Assembly (NCBI GenBank): GCA_012932865.1
Contig: SAXG01000002.1
Span: 1,550,001 to 1,614,000 of the forward strand
Reading direction: 5' to 3'
DNA length: 64,000 nt
From: Amylostereum areolatum
Taxonomy: Eukaryota > Basidiomycota > Agaricomycetes > Russulales > Stereaceae
Both the position numbers and the translations under genes were made by a program. Shown here in pieces: positions 1 to 11,208 of the stretch. The stretch's first letter is position 1. The number at the start of each line of letters is the position of its first letter. Under the pieces are notes generated by a model. The model had not been told where the DNA came from and made no database searches. It saw only the letters and a program-made list of their open reading frames with translations.

Positions 1-31
1 TCCTTTCCAATTCTTGCTGAGACTTTTGTAG

Positions 32-237
32 GATGCATCACACCAGGCTCCCGGCTTACCTCCGCGAGATGAAGAAGTACCACCTCGGTCACCATTATAA
101 GAACTACGAGCTCGGCTTCGGCGTCACCAGTGCGTTTCATCCCGTCTTTTCTCAGTTTGTCGACACGCTAACGGGTGCTCCCCTATCGCGCAGGCAAAGT
201 GTGGGACTACGTCTTCAACACCGTTCTTCCCCTGTAA
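32..237 (+). CDS. Fatty acid 2-hydroxylase (Scs7/FA2H type), 3' end only
   Basis: C-terminal part of a sphingolipid fatty acid 2-hydroxylase, an ER-membrane di-iron enzyme that hydroxylates the alpha carbon of very-long-chain fatty acids in ceramides. The visible exon (32-129, preceded by a 3' splice site at 30-31) encodes HHTRLPAYLREMKKYHLGHH followed by YKNYELGFGVTS, which carries the histidine-box pattern (HH..., H..HH) of the family's hydroxylase domain. A 64-nt intron (130-193, gtgcgt...cgcag) splits the serine codon, and the last exon (194-237) gives KVWDYVFNTVLPL and stop. The ending matches the usual C-terminus of Scs7-like proteins. The gene starts upstream of the window, so start and N-terminal cytochrome b5 domain are not visible. 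The longer open frame to 317 is read-through into the intron. Confidence 0.9.
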
Positions 238-712
238 ACCCTTCTTTCTTGGTCCTTGGATTATCCATGTTTGCGAATCTTGACATATTTAGTGTCCCTC
301 TCTCAGAGTCTCTGTAACTACTTACTTTTACTAATGCGTAACCTTTTCGGGTCTACTCGCTTCGATGTCGAAGACAGTTCGTTCATCACCTCCATACAAA
401 TAAATAAGCATATATTCCCGATATAGATAAGAGGGCCTAAATGAACAGCGAGATAGCAGAGTGATAGCAATGATGGCTAGGGCAACGCGAAACTGGACAG
501 AGCAAATCACGACAGCGGACGTATTGTGACGTACATGGTGGGAATCGATAGCAAACCGACAGCAAATAGACAGCGTGGGTTGGTGAAGATGTGGAGAACA
601 AGATTGACAAACACCCGTAGTCGAGGAGTAGCGCCTTTCTGCATTGTTAGGGACTCGTGAGACAGACCGACTCGTGAGACAGACACACACCTCATTGGGA
701 TACAACTCAATA
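238..712. other. Intergenic, 3' flanks of two convergent genes
   Basis: AT-richer stretch between the hydroxylase stop and the stop of the minus-strand F-box gene. From about 388 on it resembles 4978-5290 and so belongs to the duplicated unit described below. No coding signal seen. Confidence 0.5.
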
Positions 713-2479
713 TCAGACCGTCGCGCCATCCCACTCAACAGCGAGCACGGCAGGAGATGCGCGAAGTTGCTCGATGGACCCCGCTTCGACGGTGCACTCT
801 CGCACGGAGATGCGAACACTGGCGGGTGTCCTAACGCCCAAACCATGCACAAGGCGTTGAGTGAAGGTGACCCCGCGCCCCCACGCGACCTTGCGACGCG
901 CGAAGGTGACGCGCCGCACGGAGAGCACGCGAAGCTCGGGGAACGCGTCCTTGCCATCGACCTTCCCAAGGAGCGTGACCAGTCCATAGGCAGCCGGGCC
1001 CGTCACGGCGATCTCCCGCACGCGGACGCAATACACGGCGATGGTGCCCCATCCTACGTCGGTATACAGAACGGGATGGTCGACCTCGAGCTTGCCCACT
1101 TGACCAACAAACGGGAGGGTGCCGCCGAGCGTACGCTGCAACCAATCGAGGTCGTCCTTCTGGACGACCTGCGGCACGTTGAAGGTCGATGAGGTGCCGG
1201 ACCAGTCGCTGCCTCCCATCCCGGTCGCAGCGTGGACGACGACGCCGCCTATGACGACCGGCGCGCCCGCAGAGACGAGCTGAACCTCCTCTTCGGGAGC
1301 GCCGTCCTCGTCCTCGTCCGCCGCTCCCGTGTCCGGGCCAACGGGCAAAACAAAATCGGCCGTGAAGGTGAACATGACCGGAGTCGCAAGCTCGGCGTCT
1401 GCTTCGCCTGCGGGCGCTTCTTGAAACCTTCGCGGGTGGTAAAAGACGAACGTAGTGCCGGCGGCGGCGGTGCGGATGGCGAGGGTGCCCATAGTATTAC
1501 CAGGGTATATTCTTCCGGCGAAGAAGGTTTGAATCCAGACATTGACCTGCTCGAGGGATGCGATATACGCCGTGGGCGAGTCGGCCCCGTCCGGGAGGTG
1601 TGCGACGATGTCCACCCTAGCATTTGGCTGGACGACGACGGAGGCCAGGAGGGGGCCGAGAACGTCTAGTCTGTCGACTACGTGGAAAGACTCCACGTTG
1701 GGGAGGAAGATGGGGATAGGATCGGCCTCGTCGTCCGCACGCTCGACGAGGCTCAGGCTGGAGTTCTCCACCGTAACGTTCTTCGCCGACGACTGGATGC
1801 GTTCGAAGATCTTCGAAAGGACGGACTGCGCGTCCACACTGAGGTTGGAGCGGCACCGAACGAACGTGAGATCCGAGAGCTGCGGGGAACCAAAGACAGG
1901 GGAGGTGCTCGCGACGTGGTACTCCTTGAGTTTCAGGACGCGGAGGCTGGAGGGTGTTTCGCCGTGAAACGTCTGCGCCGTGACGCTTCCTCCGCAGGCG
2001 TTGAGTTCGACGAGGTTCGGAGCGGCGGAACGCTCGAGGTAAGCGGTGGAATCCTCGTTCGCACCGATGGAAAGACGCTCGACGCGATGGATATGGTTCC
2101 AAGCCTCGTCGAGTACGGCCTTGTGCGCGTCGATACCAGAGGAGGGGACGTTGGGGGGGAAGACATGGTACGAAAGTGGGCGATCCCTGGAGCGTTGGAT
2201 GGCGGCCTGAAGGGTGTCTTGGTTTCTGAGAGGAGCGGTGGCCCACATATCTGGAGAGCGATGAACGAGCGCCTCGAAGTCCGTGCACACCGACGACACG
2301 GCGGCCAAGGTAGTGACTCCCGATATGGGCTGGTCGGCGTCCTTGAGGTCATCCTTGAGGTGGGAGAAGATATCTAACTTGATCTCAGGAGGGAGGGTGC
2401 GGAAGGGCGAGTTGGCGTAAGGTTCGGGACGTGACGGTGGCGGCGGGGGTGCATGACCGGGGATGGCGACGAAGTCCAT
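713..2479 (-). CDS. F-box domain protein, tandem paralog A
   Basis: Single-exon 588-residue protein with an N-terminal F-box (FRTLPPEIKLDIFSHLKDDL, about residues 23-42, followed by a VSSVCTDFEALVHRSPDMW helix region). The C-terminal 500 residues resemble the solenoid-like regions of Agaricomycete F-box proteins without clear repeats. F-box proteins normally recruit targets to an SCF ubiquitin ligase through Skp1; the target here cannot be predicted. The start ATG at 2477-2479 is chosen because it aligns with the start of the paralog at 7070; the open frame extends 77 codons further but only into promoter sequence. A ggcatcaATG context preceded by cag suggests a possible 5'-UTR intron. Ends with AVEWDGATV, as paralog B ends with AVEWDGATI. 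Confidence 0.85.
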   Translation of the reverse strand: MDFVAIPGHAPPPPPSRPEPYANSPFRTLPPEIKLDIFSHLKDDLKDADQPISGVTTLAAVSSVCTDFEALVHRSPDMWATAPLRNQDTLQAAIQRSRDRPLSYHVFPPNVPSSGIDAHKAVLDEAWNHIHRVERLSIGANEDSTAYLERSAAPNLVELNACGGSVTAQTFHGETPSSLRVLKLKEYHVASTSPVFGSPQLSDLTFVRCRSNLSVDAQSVLSKIFERIQSSAKNVTVENSSLSLVERADDEADPIPIFLPNVESFHVVDRLDVLGPLLASVVVQPNARVDIVAHLPDGADSPTAYIASLEQVNVWIQTFFAGRIYPGNTMGTLAIRTAAAGTTFVFYHPRRFQEAPAGEADAELATPVMFTFTADFVLPVGPDTGAADEDEDGAPEEEVQLVSAGAPVVIGGVVVHAATGMGGSDWSGTSSTFNVPQVVQKDDLDWLQRTLGGTLPFVGQVGKLEVDHPVLYTDVGWGTIAVYCVRVREIAVTGPAAYGLVTLLGKVDGKDAFPELRVLSVRRVTFARRKVAWGRGVTFTQRLVHGLGVRTPASVRISVRECTVEAGSIEQLRASPAVLAVEWDGATV

Positions 2480-2636
2480 TGATGCCTGTTGGTATCGACG
2501 GTGTGAGTACGAGCGACAAGACAGATATGTAGAGGTGCGCGTACTGCTTCGCGGTGGAGTGAGCGAGAGCTGGGGGATGCGGAGGAGTTGGTGGGTATCC
2601 GTTAGGACTCTGAGAGGATATGGGGGGAAACGGGCC

Positions 2637-2650
2637 CCCCCATATATACG
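2637..2650 (-). promoter_or_regulatory. Putative TATA box of F-box gene A
   Basis: On the minus strand the bases read gtatatatggggg about 165 nt upstream of the ATG. The equivalent place upstream of paralog B (7224-7233) reads gcttatatgggg, so the element was duplicated with the gene. Confidence 0.4.
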
Positions 2651-2739
2651 GGTGAAGGTTGGCTGTGTGTGCATAACGAGCGCGACAGGAAGTCGGCGAG
2701 GACCAAACAACGTCGGACTGGTGGATGGTCGTGATCAAG

Positions 2740-4977
2740 CTTCGAAAGGCGCATCAAACAATGGCCACGGGCAACGGCGGTGCGCAGTCGTGACGGTCAC
2801 GTGACCTCGACGCGCCCAAATCCCAGCTCAAAGATGGCGACGCCGTGTACAGTCCAGTATGTACAACATGAAGCTCTGAAAATATTTACAGAATATCACA
2901 ATGATGGTAGTAGTATATATGTACAGTAGCTATACAGAATCATCTCGGGAAAATGAAGTAATGAGTATTCTCTCCAGTTCTTCAACTTGAAGCTGCTCAT
3001 TGTCGGACTCTGTTTCCACTCCAACCTCCTCCAATTATTCACTGGTGTGCGGAATGGTTCCTGAGGATCAAACACATGCCGCACAATGCGGTGTGCATTG
3101 CTTTTGGCATCCACCGCTTCTCAAATATGCCATGATGTTGAACTAGACAAGAAATCCGGCAGTTGCATAAGATAAAGACTGTGGCTTGAGATAGGATCAG
3201 CCTTCACTAGAGCACCCCATAGCATTGCCCGCGAAATTTCGCGTCGAGCGTGGCTGGATCGGAGTAAAAGAGTTCTGAGAGGGGAGACATGACAGTGATT
3301 ATGTAATCGTCAAGGTGTGCGCGACGCGTCTCATCGAGAGCACTGTGGTGCATGTCCAGGCTTCCACATCGCGCATTCAATCAAATATAAGATGCATATG
3401 AACCTAGGAAAGGAAGGAATACAAACGTATGCACGAAAATCCCGAAGATTAACCCCTCTTGAAGACCACTATCATATCAGAGACATGAATATTCCTGTTC
3501 TCACACATGTTCGTGCATACGTTCAAAGGTACCGCTTTTACATGTTTTATCGTGTGGTCAACATATTGCACTTTTGTCGTAGGATGACGGTGCATGCACC
3601 GCCGCTCATCGTCGAATATCTCGAGCACGCGTCGGAGTTTGAATTTGGTGCGCGTTGCCCGTGGCCACAAACAAACAATCTGGTCCGCCGCCCTCACGTG
3701 ACCGTTTCTTCTCAGGCCCCCGACAGTCGAATCTTCGAATCTCGACCGTCACTGAGGCATCTTCGCAGTCCCCGCCTTGCGTCTGTACATCGATGCCCAC
3801 GACCTGGACAAGTACAGCCTCCGAAGACTTGCGGAAGACGGTTCTTCATCTCCTTCGGGCCTACAATGCGGGACAACCGTGAGAGCTAATCACGGATACT
3901 GACCAGGGACTTCCTGCCAGTGGTGGCCAAGGGCGGCTATCTCCTGCACGAGCTCCAGTGTTCATTTCAAGATAAAGTTTGTTCTTGGTGTGTAGCGCGA
4001 GCCCTCGGAGAGCCAGCCTTTCAACGGATCTGTGGAGCGCCACATCCAAAAGTGGAGGAGTCTCACGAAGTCTCGTGGAGCTCACCCCCTCCGGATCCCT
4101 GCCATCCGGATTGCTGGGGGCTTCGCGCGCCGTGCTTGCGCAAAGTTCGGTCTACAGAAGGACGTCGAGAGCATCTCCCTGTTCAGTCTTCTGATTCTCA
4201 AGTCAACCAGTCAGTACTAGTCAGTACGTCAAGCTTTAGTCTTTGTCCCTGTCCGAACTGGCAGGCTGTCCGAACCAGGTTGAGCCTCTTATCCAAACCG
4301 GCTCGACATGCCCTGTATCCGCAGTCAACGCTTCTACGCCACCACCTACATCCCGTCGAGATCCACCAACATTCTGGACCACATCTGTTGGCGCTCTCTT
4401 GACTCGAGCTCACCAACGCTAAGTCTCAAGCGCCAATCCCGTGGCCGTAGCCACACGAGTCTCAGCAAATACCTCGCGCTGTGTGTATCAGTACTGGCTG
4501 TTTGGCGGTGAGGAGTATGAGCAGGAGCTCTCGTCGACTTCTCCGCCCGCTTTGAAGGATCTCGTACGAGTCGCTTGCCAGTGGTTTACGCTCCCCGGTG
4601 GTCCAACTACTCGGTACTCATTGTCGTAGAGATGTTATCGGACTCCACCCCAATTTGTTCCCATGTGATGGTGCCGCGGGCTCGCTCTCTGTAAGTAATG
4701 GTCCACAGGTCCACCTGAAGTGATGGAATCGCCGCGCGGCTTTCACCCGGAAGGGCCCACTGCCCTGTTCGGCTTGCTCTCTCACGGAACCACCATGTAG
4801 CCCATAGTAGAGCAGACGGAATACAGTTCCATACATAGGCGTGCAGGAACGCTGCAGGCACCAAGTCCAGCGGCCCCACCGCTCCACTGGCCAGCTGGGC
4901 CTGCAAGCTCCTGCAAGCCCAACCAGCCGACCGGCGGGCCCTGTGCTGGCCCTAGCACAGCGACAATACTACCTACT
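2740..4977. other. Long intergenic region with weak coding hints
   Basis: More than 2 kb without a convincing gene. The open frame 4607-4906 on the minus strand (LWATWWFRERASRTGQWALP, later VDLWTITYRERARGTITWEQ) has protein-like composition and could be an exon or gene remnant, but I recognise no family and see no clear partner exons. Around 3780-3890 the plus strand reads CLYIDAHDLDKYSLRRLAED, again a possible remnant. 4860-4970 is locally rich in cctgcaag/ccagc repeats. Nothing here is firm. Confidence 0.3.
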
Positions 4978-7260
4978 TCACCTGCGTATACAAATAAATA
5001 AACATATATTCACATTGACATAAATACGGCATGGGGCATAAGATGGGGAGATAGCATGAGCAGAGAAGGTTCGAATGCGGTACTAATCACCAATGCACGG
5101 TGGAGAATCGACATCGACTGCATACAGATGTGGCTCGTTGTAAGATGGGAAAAGGTTCAAAAGAGATGGACACCCGTCGAGGAGCTGTGGCTGCAGCCTC
5201 AGCCTGCCCAAACCCTCGTTAGTGTCTCGTCACCCATCCCGATAATAAACACGCACCGTGACAGGCCCTTACGGACACGAACAAATGTTAGATATCGTTA
5301 GATCGTTGCGCCATCCCACTCCACGGCGAGCACGGAAGGAGATGTGCGAAGATGTTCAACAGCCCCCGCTTCGACGATGCATTCTCGCACGGAAATATGA
5401 ACGCTGGCGGGAGCCCTAAGGCCCAAGCCATGGACGAGACGCTGAGCGAAGGTAACCCCACGGCCCCATATCTGCTTGCGACGCGCGAAGGCAGCACGCT
5501 CTATGGAGAGGGCACGAAGCTCGGGGAATGCGTCCTTCCCGGTGACCTTGCCGAGCAGCGTAGCCAGGCCATACGCCGCTGGGCCCGCCACGGTGACCTC
5601 TTGGACACAAGCGCAGTACAGGGCGATCGTAGCCCATCCCGCGTCGGTGTAGAGGACAGGATGTTCGACTTTGAGCTTGCGCACTTGATCGACGAATGAG
5701 AGGTTCCCGCCGAACGTCCGCTTCAACCAATCGACGTCGTCCTTCTGGGCGGCGACATGCGGCACGTCGATGGTCGATGAGGTGGCAGACCAGTCGCTGT
5801 CTCCCATCCCGATTGCAGCGTGGACAACGACACCGCCTATGACGACCGACGCGCCCGCGGACACGAGCTCAACTTCCTCATGTTCGGGACCGCCGTCGTC
5901 GTCTTCGTCGGCCGCTGTCGTGTCTGGGCCGGCGGGCATCACAAAGCGGGCCGTGAAGGTGAACTCCGCCGAGTCGGCGCCTATTTCGCCAGTGGGCGCT
6001 TGTTGAAACCTTGGTGTCTGGGGAGTCTGGGGAAAGGTGAACGTCGTCCCGCCGCCCGCAGCGGCGCGGATGGCGAGGGCGTCCATGGCGCCCCTGGTTC
6101 TTCCAGCGAAAGATGACTGAACCCAAGCGTTGACCTGCTCGAACGGCTCAATGTACGCCGCAGGCGAGTCGGTCTCGTCTGGGAGGTACGCGACGATATC
6201 GACCTTGGCATATCGGTGGACGATGACGGAGGCCAGGAGGGGGCCGAGAACGTCGAGCCTGTCGACGACACGGAAAGACTCCACGTTGGGGAGGAAGATG
6301 GGGACAGGGTCGGCCTCGTCGTCTGCACGCTCGACGAAGCCCAGGCTGCAGTTCTCCACATCGACGTTCTTCGCCGTGGATTGGACGCGCACTAATGTCT
6401 TCGCGAACACGGATTGAGTGTCTTGGCTGAGCGGGGAGCGACATTGAATGAAGGTGATGTCGGAGAGCTGCGGGGAACCAAAGATGGGGGAGGTGTTCGC
6501 GACGTTGCACTCCTTTAGCTTGAGGACGCGGAGGTTAGAAGGGATCTCGCCGTGAAATGCCTGGGCCGTGATGTTTCCGCCACAGACGTTGAGCTGAATA
6601 ATGTTGGGAGCTGCGGCGCGTTCGAGGTAAGCGGTGGTATCTTCGTTCGCGCCGATGGCAAGACGCTGGAGGCGATGGATGTGGTTCCAAACCTCGTCGA
6701 GTAAAGCCTTGTGGGCGTTGATACCGGAAGGAGGAACGTTGGGCGGAAACGCGTGGCAGGAGAGGTAGCGGTCTCTTGAGTGCTGAATGGCGGCCTGGAG
6801 GCCATCTTGATTCCGCAGAGGAAGGGTCGCCCACATATCTGGAGAGTTATTCACTAATGCCTGGAAGTCCTTGCACACTAACGATACAGCGAATGAGGTA
6901 GCGACTTCGGGTACAGGTTGGTCGGAATCCTCGAGTTCATCTTGGAGGTTTGAAAAGATATGTAACTTTATCTCGGGAGGGATATTGCGGAGGGGCGAGT
7001 TGGCATAAGGGTCGGGACGCGATGGGGATGAGAGCGAGGGTGCATGACTGGGGGCGTTGACGTGTTCCATTGACGCCTACAAGAACACATAACATCAATA
7101 TAATGCATGCGAAAAGCAAAGGGGCGCAGACATACAATTTAATGACAGAAAGTTTGGGTGCTGAACGACGAAGAAGGGTATTCGCAAGTGTCCAGTGGGA
7201 GGCGACGAGGGGGCGAAAGCCCCCCATATAAGCGTGAGTCATGCTTGGCCGTGTGTGCAT
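4978..7260 (-). repeat. Tandem duplication unit, copy 2
   Basis: Same-orientation partner of 388-2670. Both coding region and flanking regulatory sequence are shared. Edges approximate. Confidence 0.7.
5298..7070 (-). CDS. F-box domain protein, tandem paralog B
   Basis: Single-exon 590-residue paralog of the gene at 713-2479, collinear over its whole length. The F-box is LRNIPPEIKLHIFSNLQDEL (about residues 26-45), followed by the same SLVCKDFQALVNNSPDMW block. Both copies share a mid-region IFLPNVESF(R/H)VVDRLDVLGPL and the ending AVEWDGAT. Both copies are intact and keep the same reading frame, so neither is an obvious pseudogene. Start at ATG 7068-7070; the context tgtag|gcgtcaATG again allows a 5'-UTR intron ending just upstream. 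Role inferred only from the domain: substrate adaptor of an SCF-type ubiquitin ligase. Confidence 0.85.
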   Translation of the reverse strand: MEHVNAPSHAPSLSSPSRPDPYANSPLRNIPPEIKLHIFSNLQDELEDSDQPVPEVATSFAVSLVCKDFQALVNNSPDMWATLPLRNQDGLQAAIQHSRDRYLSCHAFPPNVPPSGINAHKALLDEVWNHIHRLQRLAIGANEDTTAYLERAAAPNIIQLNVCGGNITAQAFHGEIPSNLRVLKLKECNVANTSPIFGSPQLSDITFIQCRSPLSQDTQSVFAKTLVRVQSTAKNVDVENCSLGFVERADDEADPVPIFLPNVESFRVVDRLDVLGPLLASVIVHRYAKVDIVAYLPDETDSPAAYIEPFEQVNAWVQSSFAGRTRGAMDALAIRAAAGGGTTFTFPQTPQTPRFQQAPTGEIGADSAEFTFTARFVMPAGPDTTAADEDDDGGPEHEEVELVSAGASVVIGGVVVHAAIGMGDSDWSATSSTIDVPHVAAQKDDVDWLKRTFGGNLSFVDQVRKLKVEHPVLYTDAGWATIALYCACVQEVTVAGPAAYGLATLLGKVTGKDAFPELRALSIERAAFARRKQIWGRGVTFAQRLVHGLGLRAPASVHISVRECIVEAGAVEHLRTSPSVLAVEWDGATI

Positions 7261-7945
7261 AGAAGGCGCGCCAGAGGGAGGATTGTGGACCAGGAGTGTC
7301 GGAGCGACGACCAGATTGTCGAATGTATCAGGATGGCGGTAACGACCTGAGTTGCATCTGTCAGATATATCTGGCGCATCTGGCGCATCTGGCATATCAC
7401 GTGACCGCTCACCTCGGCCGTCGCCGAGCCTTATGCCTCACTTCAGACTCTCTACTGCCATCCAGACGTCCACCATCGCATATTGGAGAGCCCCGAAAGA
7501 CTGTGCAAGCAGCCAATATTCTATAATGACAGGTCAGAAGAGACTGGTAATTTTTTTCAGTATGCGCAGGACCTCCAGTCAAAGTTTCCACAGCCGAAAT
7601 TCTATACACGCAGTGCCAGCAAGCCTAAGGCCTGAATGTGCACCTCGGGCAGTATGTAGCATATTCGTCGAAGGAAGGATCCTATTCATGCGTCTATTTT
7701 CTATCATGATAAAGGTACATAGTGGGTCCTCGCGTTCGTGCAAAAGGTCCGCGGCAATAGCGCTCAACCCGCGCTTCTTCGAAATCCCCGACCGCGACAG
7801 CGAGTGCCCATTACGGCCGCCAGTCTCTGTACCGGTTCCGTATCTTCCTGACATTTGCTCTGTTAGGATCGAGTACTTATAGGCCGTCGCATTCTTGTTT
7901 TGTCCTGGACACGCTCTCTCCATCACTCCCGAGTTGACGCCTTCA
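7071..7945. other. Divergent intergenic region between F-box B and permease
   Basis: Holds the F-box B promoter (TATA-like element near 7224-7233), a small tandem of (t/a)ctggcgcat units at about 7370-7395, and the permease promoter. A TATA-like ttatagg at 7877-7883 lies about 65 nt upstream of the permease ATG chosen here. No gene seen. Confidence 0.45.
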
Positions 7946-10900
7946 ATGTACACTATGTCTACAAGTGGCCCACTGGCCTCCCCGGCCTCACCCTCCGTCG
8001 ACTCCCATCGTTCAAAGTCAAGCACGTCGTTTCATGAGGAGGAATCCGTCTCGTCGACACGCCGCGATACAGAGGGTAGCGCTGGTTTTTACCGCGTCGA
8101 GCGCGACAAGGTGCAGCGAAAGCTCACCGGTCGACATGTTCAGATGTTCGTCTCTCTCCACTCTTCGTCACGTATTTACCCACCATCGATGCTTTCGCAT
8201 AGGTTTGCGGTGTGTGAAAGATTTCTCCAGCTCGCTTGACCATACTGACCAGATACAGATCGGGACAGTCGTAGGGACGGGTCTCTTCCTTGGGTTGGGA
8301 CAGATACTGGCCGTTGCGGGCCCTCTCGGCGCCCTCCTAGTCTTCCTTCACGTCGGCACCGTTTCTTATTCGTATGTCGCTTCCCATTTTAATTTCTGCG
8401 ATACCTGAGAAGCGCCGACGGTGTAGTTCTGTCGCATCTATCACGGAGATGGTGACATTCGCTCCAGTATCCGGTTCGATGTCGCATTATGGTCAGTTTT
8501 CCATCCCATTCACGCATTTCCTCTGAACTCATCTCCACACATCTAGCTTCTCGATGGGTAGATCCTGCTCTCGGGTTTGCTGTAAGTCTCCACCACTCTA
8601 GTAGAGTCACCAGGCAGACTAACCAGGGGGGAAATCTCGCAGGTTGGATGGGTGCGATCAGTTCCGCTCGTGTTCCAGTGATGACTTCTTACCGCATTGC
8701 TTCAGAACTTCTTCTATGTGAGGGCTCCGCGCTTCCGTCTTCTCCGCTACTTCGCCCTGACCGTCCCTTTTCGAGGTGTGCGCCATTACGCTTCCGGCTG
8801 AGATCACGGCAGCCGCCGTTCTGGTCGGATTTTGGGATACCGATGTGCGTATGTGGATGCTCCGGTGCTGCTGTTTGTTTCATATTGAGGATAGGCAAAT
8901 CATACCGGGATATACGTCGCGGCGTTTATCATTGTCGCATACACCGTCAACTTGATCGGGTCAAGGTAAGAGCGGCGTCCACCGAACAACCCACTCCGTT
9001 TCTCAGCGTCTCTCTGTTTGTAGGTCTTTTGGAAATAGTACGTTCCGGCTTTTCAATATCCTCCACTTTCAATAGGCTGACCACCGGTATTCGCAGCGGA
9101 GATCGTCTTCTCCACACTGAAGCGTAAGTATTTTCACACCCATTACCCCCGCCTTGATTCTGAGCGCGTCTTCGGCAGTGATGCTAGTAGCCGGTTTAGT
9201 GTGTCCTTCTCATCATCGTATGAGTCCCGGAACCTTATTCTATACGCAGACCATCGGTGGCTTAGTTATCAGCCTCGGAGGGGGGCCTGACCACAAAAGG
9301 TACGTGCCATTGCGTAGCCCAGAGCGTTGGTTGACAGTGATTGACCCGCTCTCAGGCGCGGATTCCAGGTGGGTCGTTTCCGAACCTCCTCCGACACAGT
9401 CGTCTTATTTTAAAACCAGTACTGGCGGGACCCTGGCCCTTTCGTTTCTTGTGAGTCTTACGTTTGTCATGCTTTTCGACACGTTGACGCAATGTTTTTA
9501 GCTCTTGCGCCAGGCGCGAGGGGGCGTTGGATCGGTATCCTCCTAGCTATTACACCCGCGGCGTTCGCCATGAATGGAATGGAGATACTTACCTTGTAAG
9601 TCTTCTCTGTCGATACGTGTGTCCTGCAGTGCTGAGGCAAGTTCATTCCGCATCTACATAGAGCCGCCGCGGAAACCCGCAACCCACGACGGAACATGAG
9701 AATCGCGATGAAAACCGTGTTCTTCCGTATCTTCTTTTGCTACGTACGTATGCGCCACACGTGAGACGACGGAACTGATATGCGATGCGTGATACTTGAG
9801 CTAGATTTTGACAACATTTGTTATCGGGATGTTGGTTCCGTCTACAGACCCGTCTTTGCTCAAGTCCGTGATGCCATTCGCGAGTCGCCATTTCGACGAA
9901 CTGCCTGATACTCAACTTGATGTACAGGAAAACAGGAACCGCTGCCCAGTCGCCGTTCGTGCTCGTCTTCGAACGCGCCGGTGTCGAAGGTCTTCGTCCC
10001 GTTCCTGTGGTCTATTACGACGCGCTCAGATTGAAAACACAGGACTCCCTCATATCGTCAATGCGGTGGTGCTCACCAGCGCCGTGTCCTCAGGAAACGG
10101 AATGCTCTTCTCTGCATCCCGTATGCTATTTTCCCTCGGAGTGCAAGGCCACGCGCCCAAGATTTTCACTCGTGTCACACACGATGGCGTTCCGTACGTC
10201 GCGATTCTATCTGCAGTGAGTTGCACTCTTTTCCCGTTTCCGGGATACTAAGTCGAATGATCAGGGCTCCTTTTCTTTCCTCGCGTTCTTGAATGTAAAC
10301 AACGCAGCGGGGCAAGTTTTCAAGTAAGCGTCATCATGCTTCGCTTTCTCGTTACAACCTTTCTTTATGACCCGTGCTCGTACCAGTTGGTTTGCCAGTC
10401 TATGTGAGTTGGAAACCTGCTGTCATTAGACTAAATTACTCAACCACATACCCCCATAAGCTACGGTCGGCGGACTTCTCAGGTACGCTATTCAGAGCCC
10501 GAAGAGTCTATCAAGGTGTTCACGATTTCAATGAACTTTCCGTAGCGCGCTCATGATAGGCGTTACCTACTTGCGATTTTGTGCGTCTTTCTCCCCTTTG
10601 TTTTCGTCTTGTTGACTTACATCGTTCAGATTACGGTCTCAAGAAACAGGGCATAACGCGATCTGAAATTCCGGGCATGTATCGCTTCAAAGCCCAACCT
10701 TTCGCCGCGATGTGGGTCGTGTTTTGGTGAGCCCAGCTTTCAGTCTCACAAGATGCGAACTCATCATTGACGCTGCCCTCACAGGTCAACCTTCTTTATC
10801 CTCGTCAGTGGCATTGGCGTATTCTGGAATTTCAACGGACCCGATTTCGTTGCGGCCTGTGGGTGTGCCCGCATGCATCCATGATATTTCCGTTGCTCAC

Positions 10901-11208
10901 ATTAGGCTTTTGAAGATATCAATCTACCCGTTTACGCACTTCTGTTCATCGGATGGAAGATCTGGAAAAAGACCAAAGTTGTACGTCTAAGCTTTGAGCC
11001 GATGCCGCGTGCGATCGCTCACCAACTTGCATACCACAGGTTCCCCTATCCGAGTTGGACTTCGTGACGGTGAGTTTTCCTGGCTTAACGGGATGATAGC
11101 TTCTGCTGAGCCTTGAATGCGAAGAACATACCCTCTGTGGGGGAAACCGAAGATGGGGGATTGATCCAGAAGACCCGTGGCCTTCGGAGGCTGCGGGAGT
11201 TTGTGTAG
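7946..11208 (+). CDS. Amino-acid permease, YAT family (APC superfamily), 29 exons
   Basis: Multi-pass plasma-membrane amino-acid/proton symporter, 562 residues. Exons, all phase-checked: 7946-8145, 8203-8209, 8259-8371, 8427-8491, 8547-8581, 8643-8651, 8706-8717, 8776-8844, 8895-8965, 9024-9037, 9097-9123, 9179-9198, 9250-9299, 9356-9368, 9420-9450, 9502-9595, 9662-9743, 9805-9863, 9928-9989, 10043-10215, 10265-10323, 10387-10403, 10461-10482, 10546-10580, 10630-10726, 10785-10858, 10916-10980, 11040-11069, 11125-11208. Family signatures appear in order: RKLTGRHVQM, VVGTGLFLGLGQ, SITEMVTFAPVSG, SRWVDPALGFAVGWNFFY, EITAAAVLVGFW, TRNPRRN, YYGLKKQGITRSEIPGMYRF, and a FVTNIPSVGETE tail. Hydrophobic segments alternate as in 12-TM permeases. 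The ATG at 7946 is preferred to 7895 because the latter lies only about 15 nt after the TATA-like element. No frameshift or premature stop remains after splicing. Substrate cannot be told; GABA-permease-like members are close relatives. Confidence 0.88.

Larger units (their letters stand above)
388..2670 (-). repeat. Tandem duplication unit, copy 1 (F-box gene plus flanks)
   Basis: The similarity between this unit and 4978-7260 is not limited to the coding region. The 3' flank shares a tacaaataaata(a/g)(g/a)catatattc core (near 395 and 4990). The 5' flank shares a TATA-like block and a run reading ggc(t/c)gtgtgtgcata (near 2660 and 7250). The two units have the same orientation, which suggests one segmental tandem duplication that took promoter and 3' region along. 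Edges are approximate. Confidence 0.7.

Noticed and set aside
331..987. Open frames on either strand over 331-2738 other than the F-box frame
   Set aside because: They are shadow frames of a GC-rich coding region; only the frame of 713-2479 aligns with the paralog at 5298-7070.
8390..10990. Many short open frames across the permease locus suggested a frameshift-ridden pseudogene
   Set aside because: Splicing at GT..AG sites joins every family motif in phase, so the breaks are introns, not mutations.
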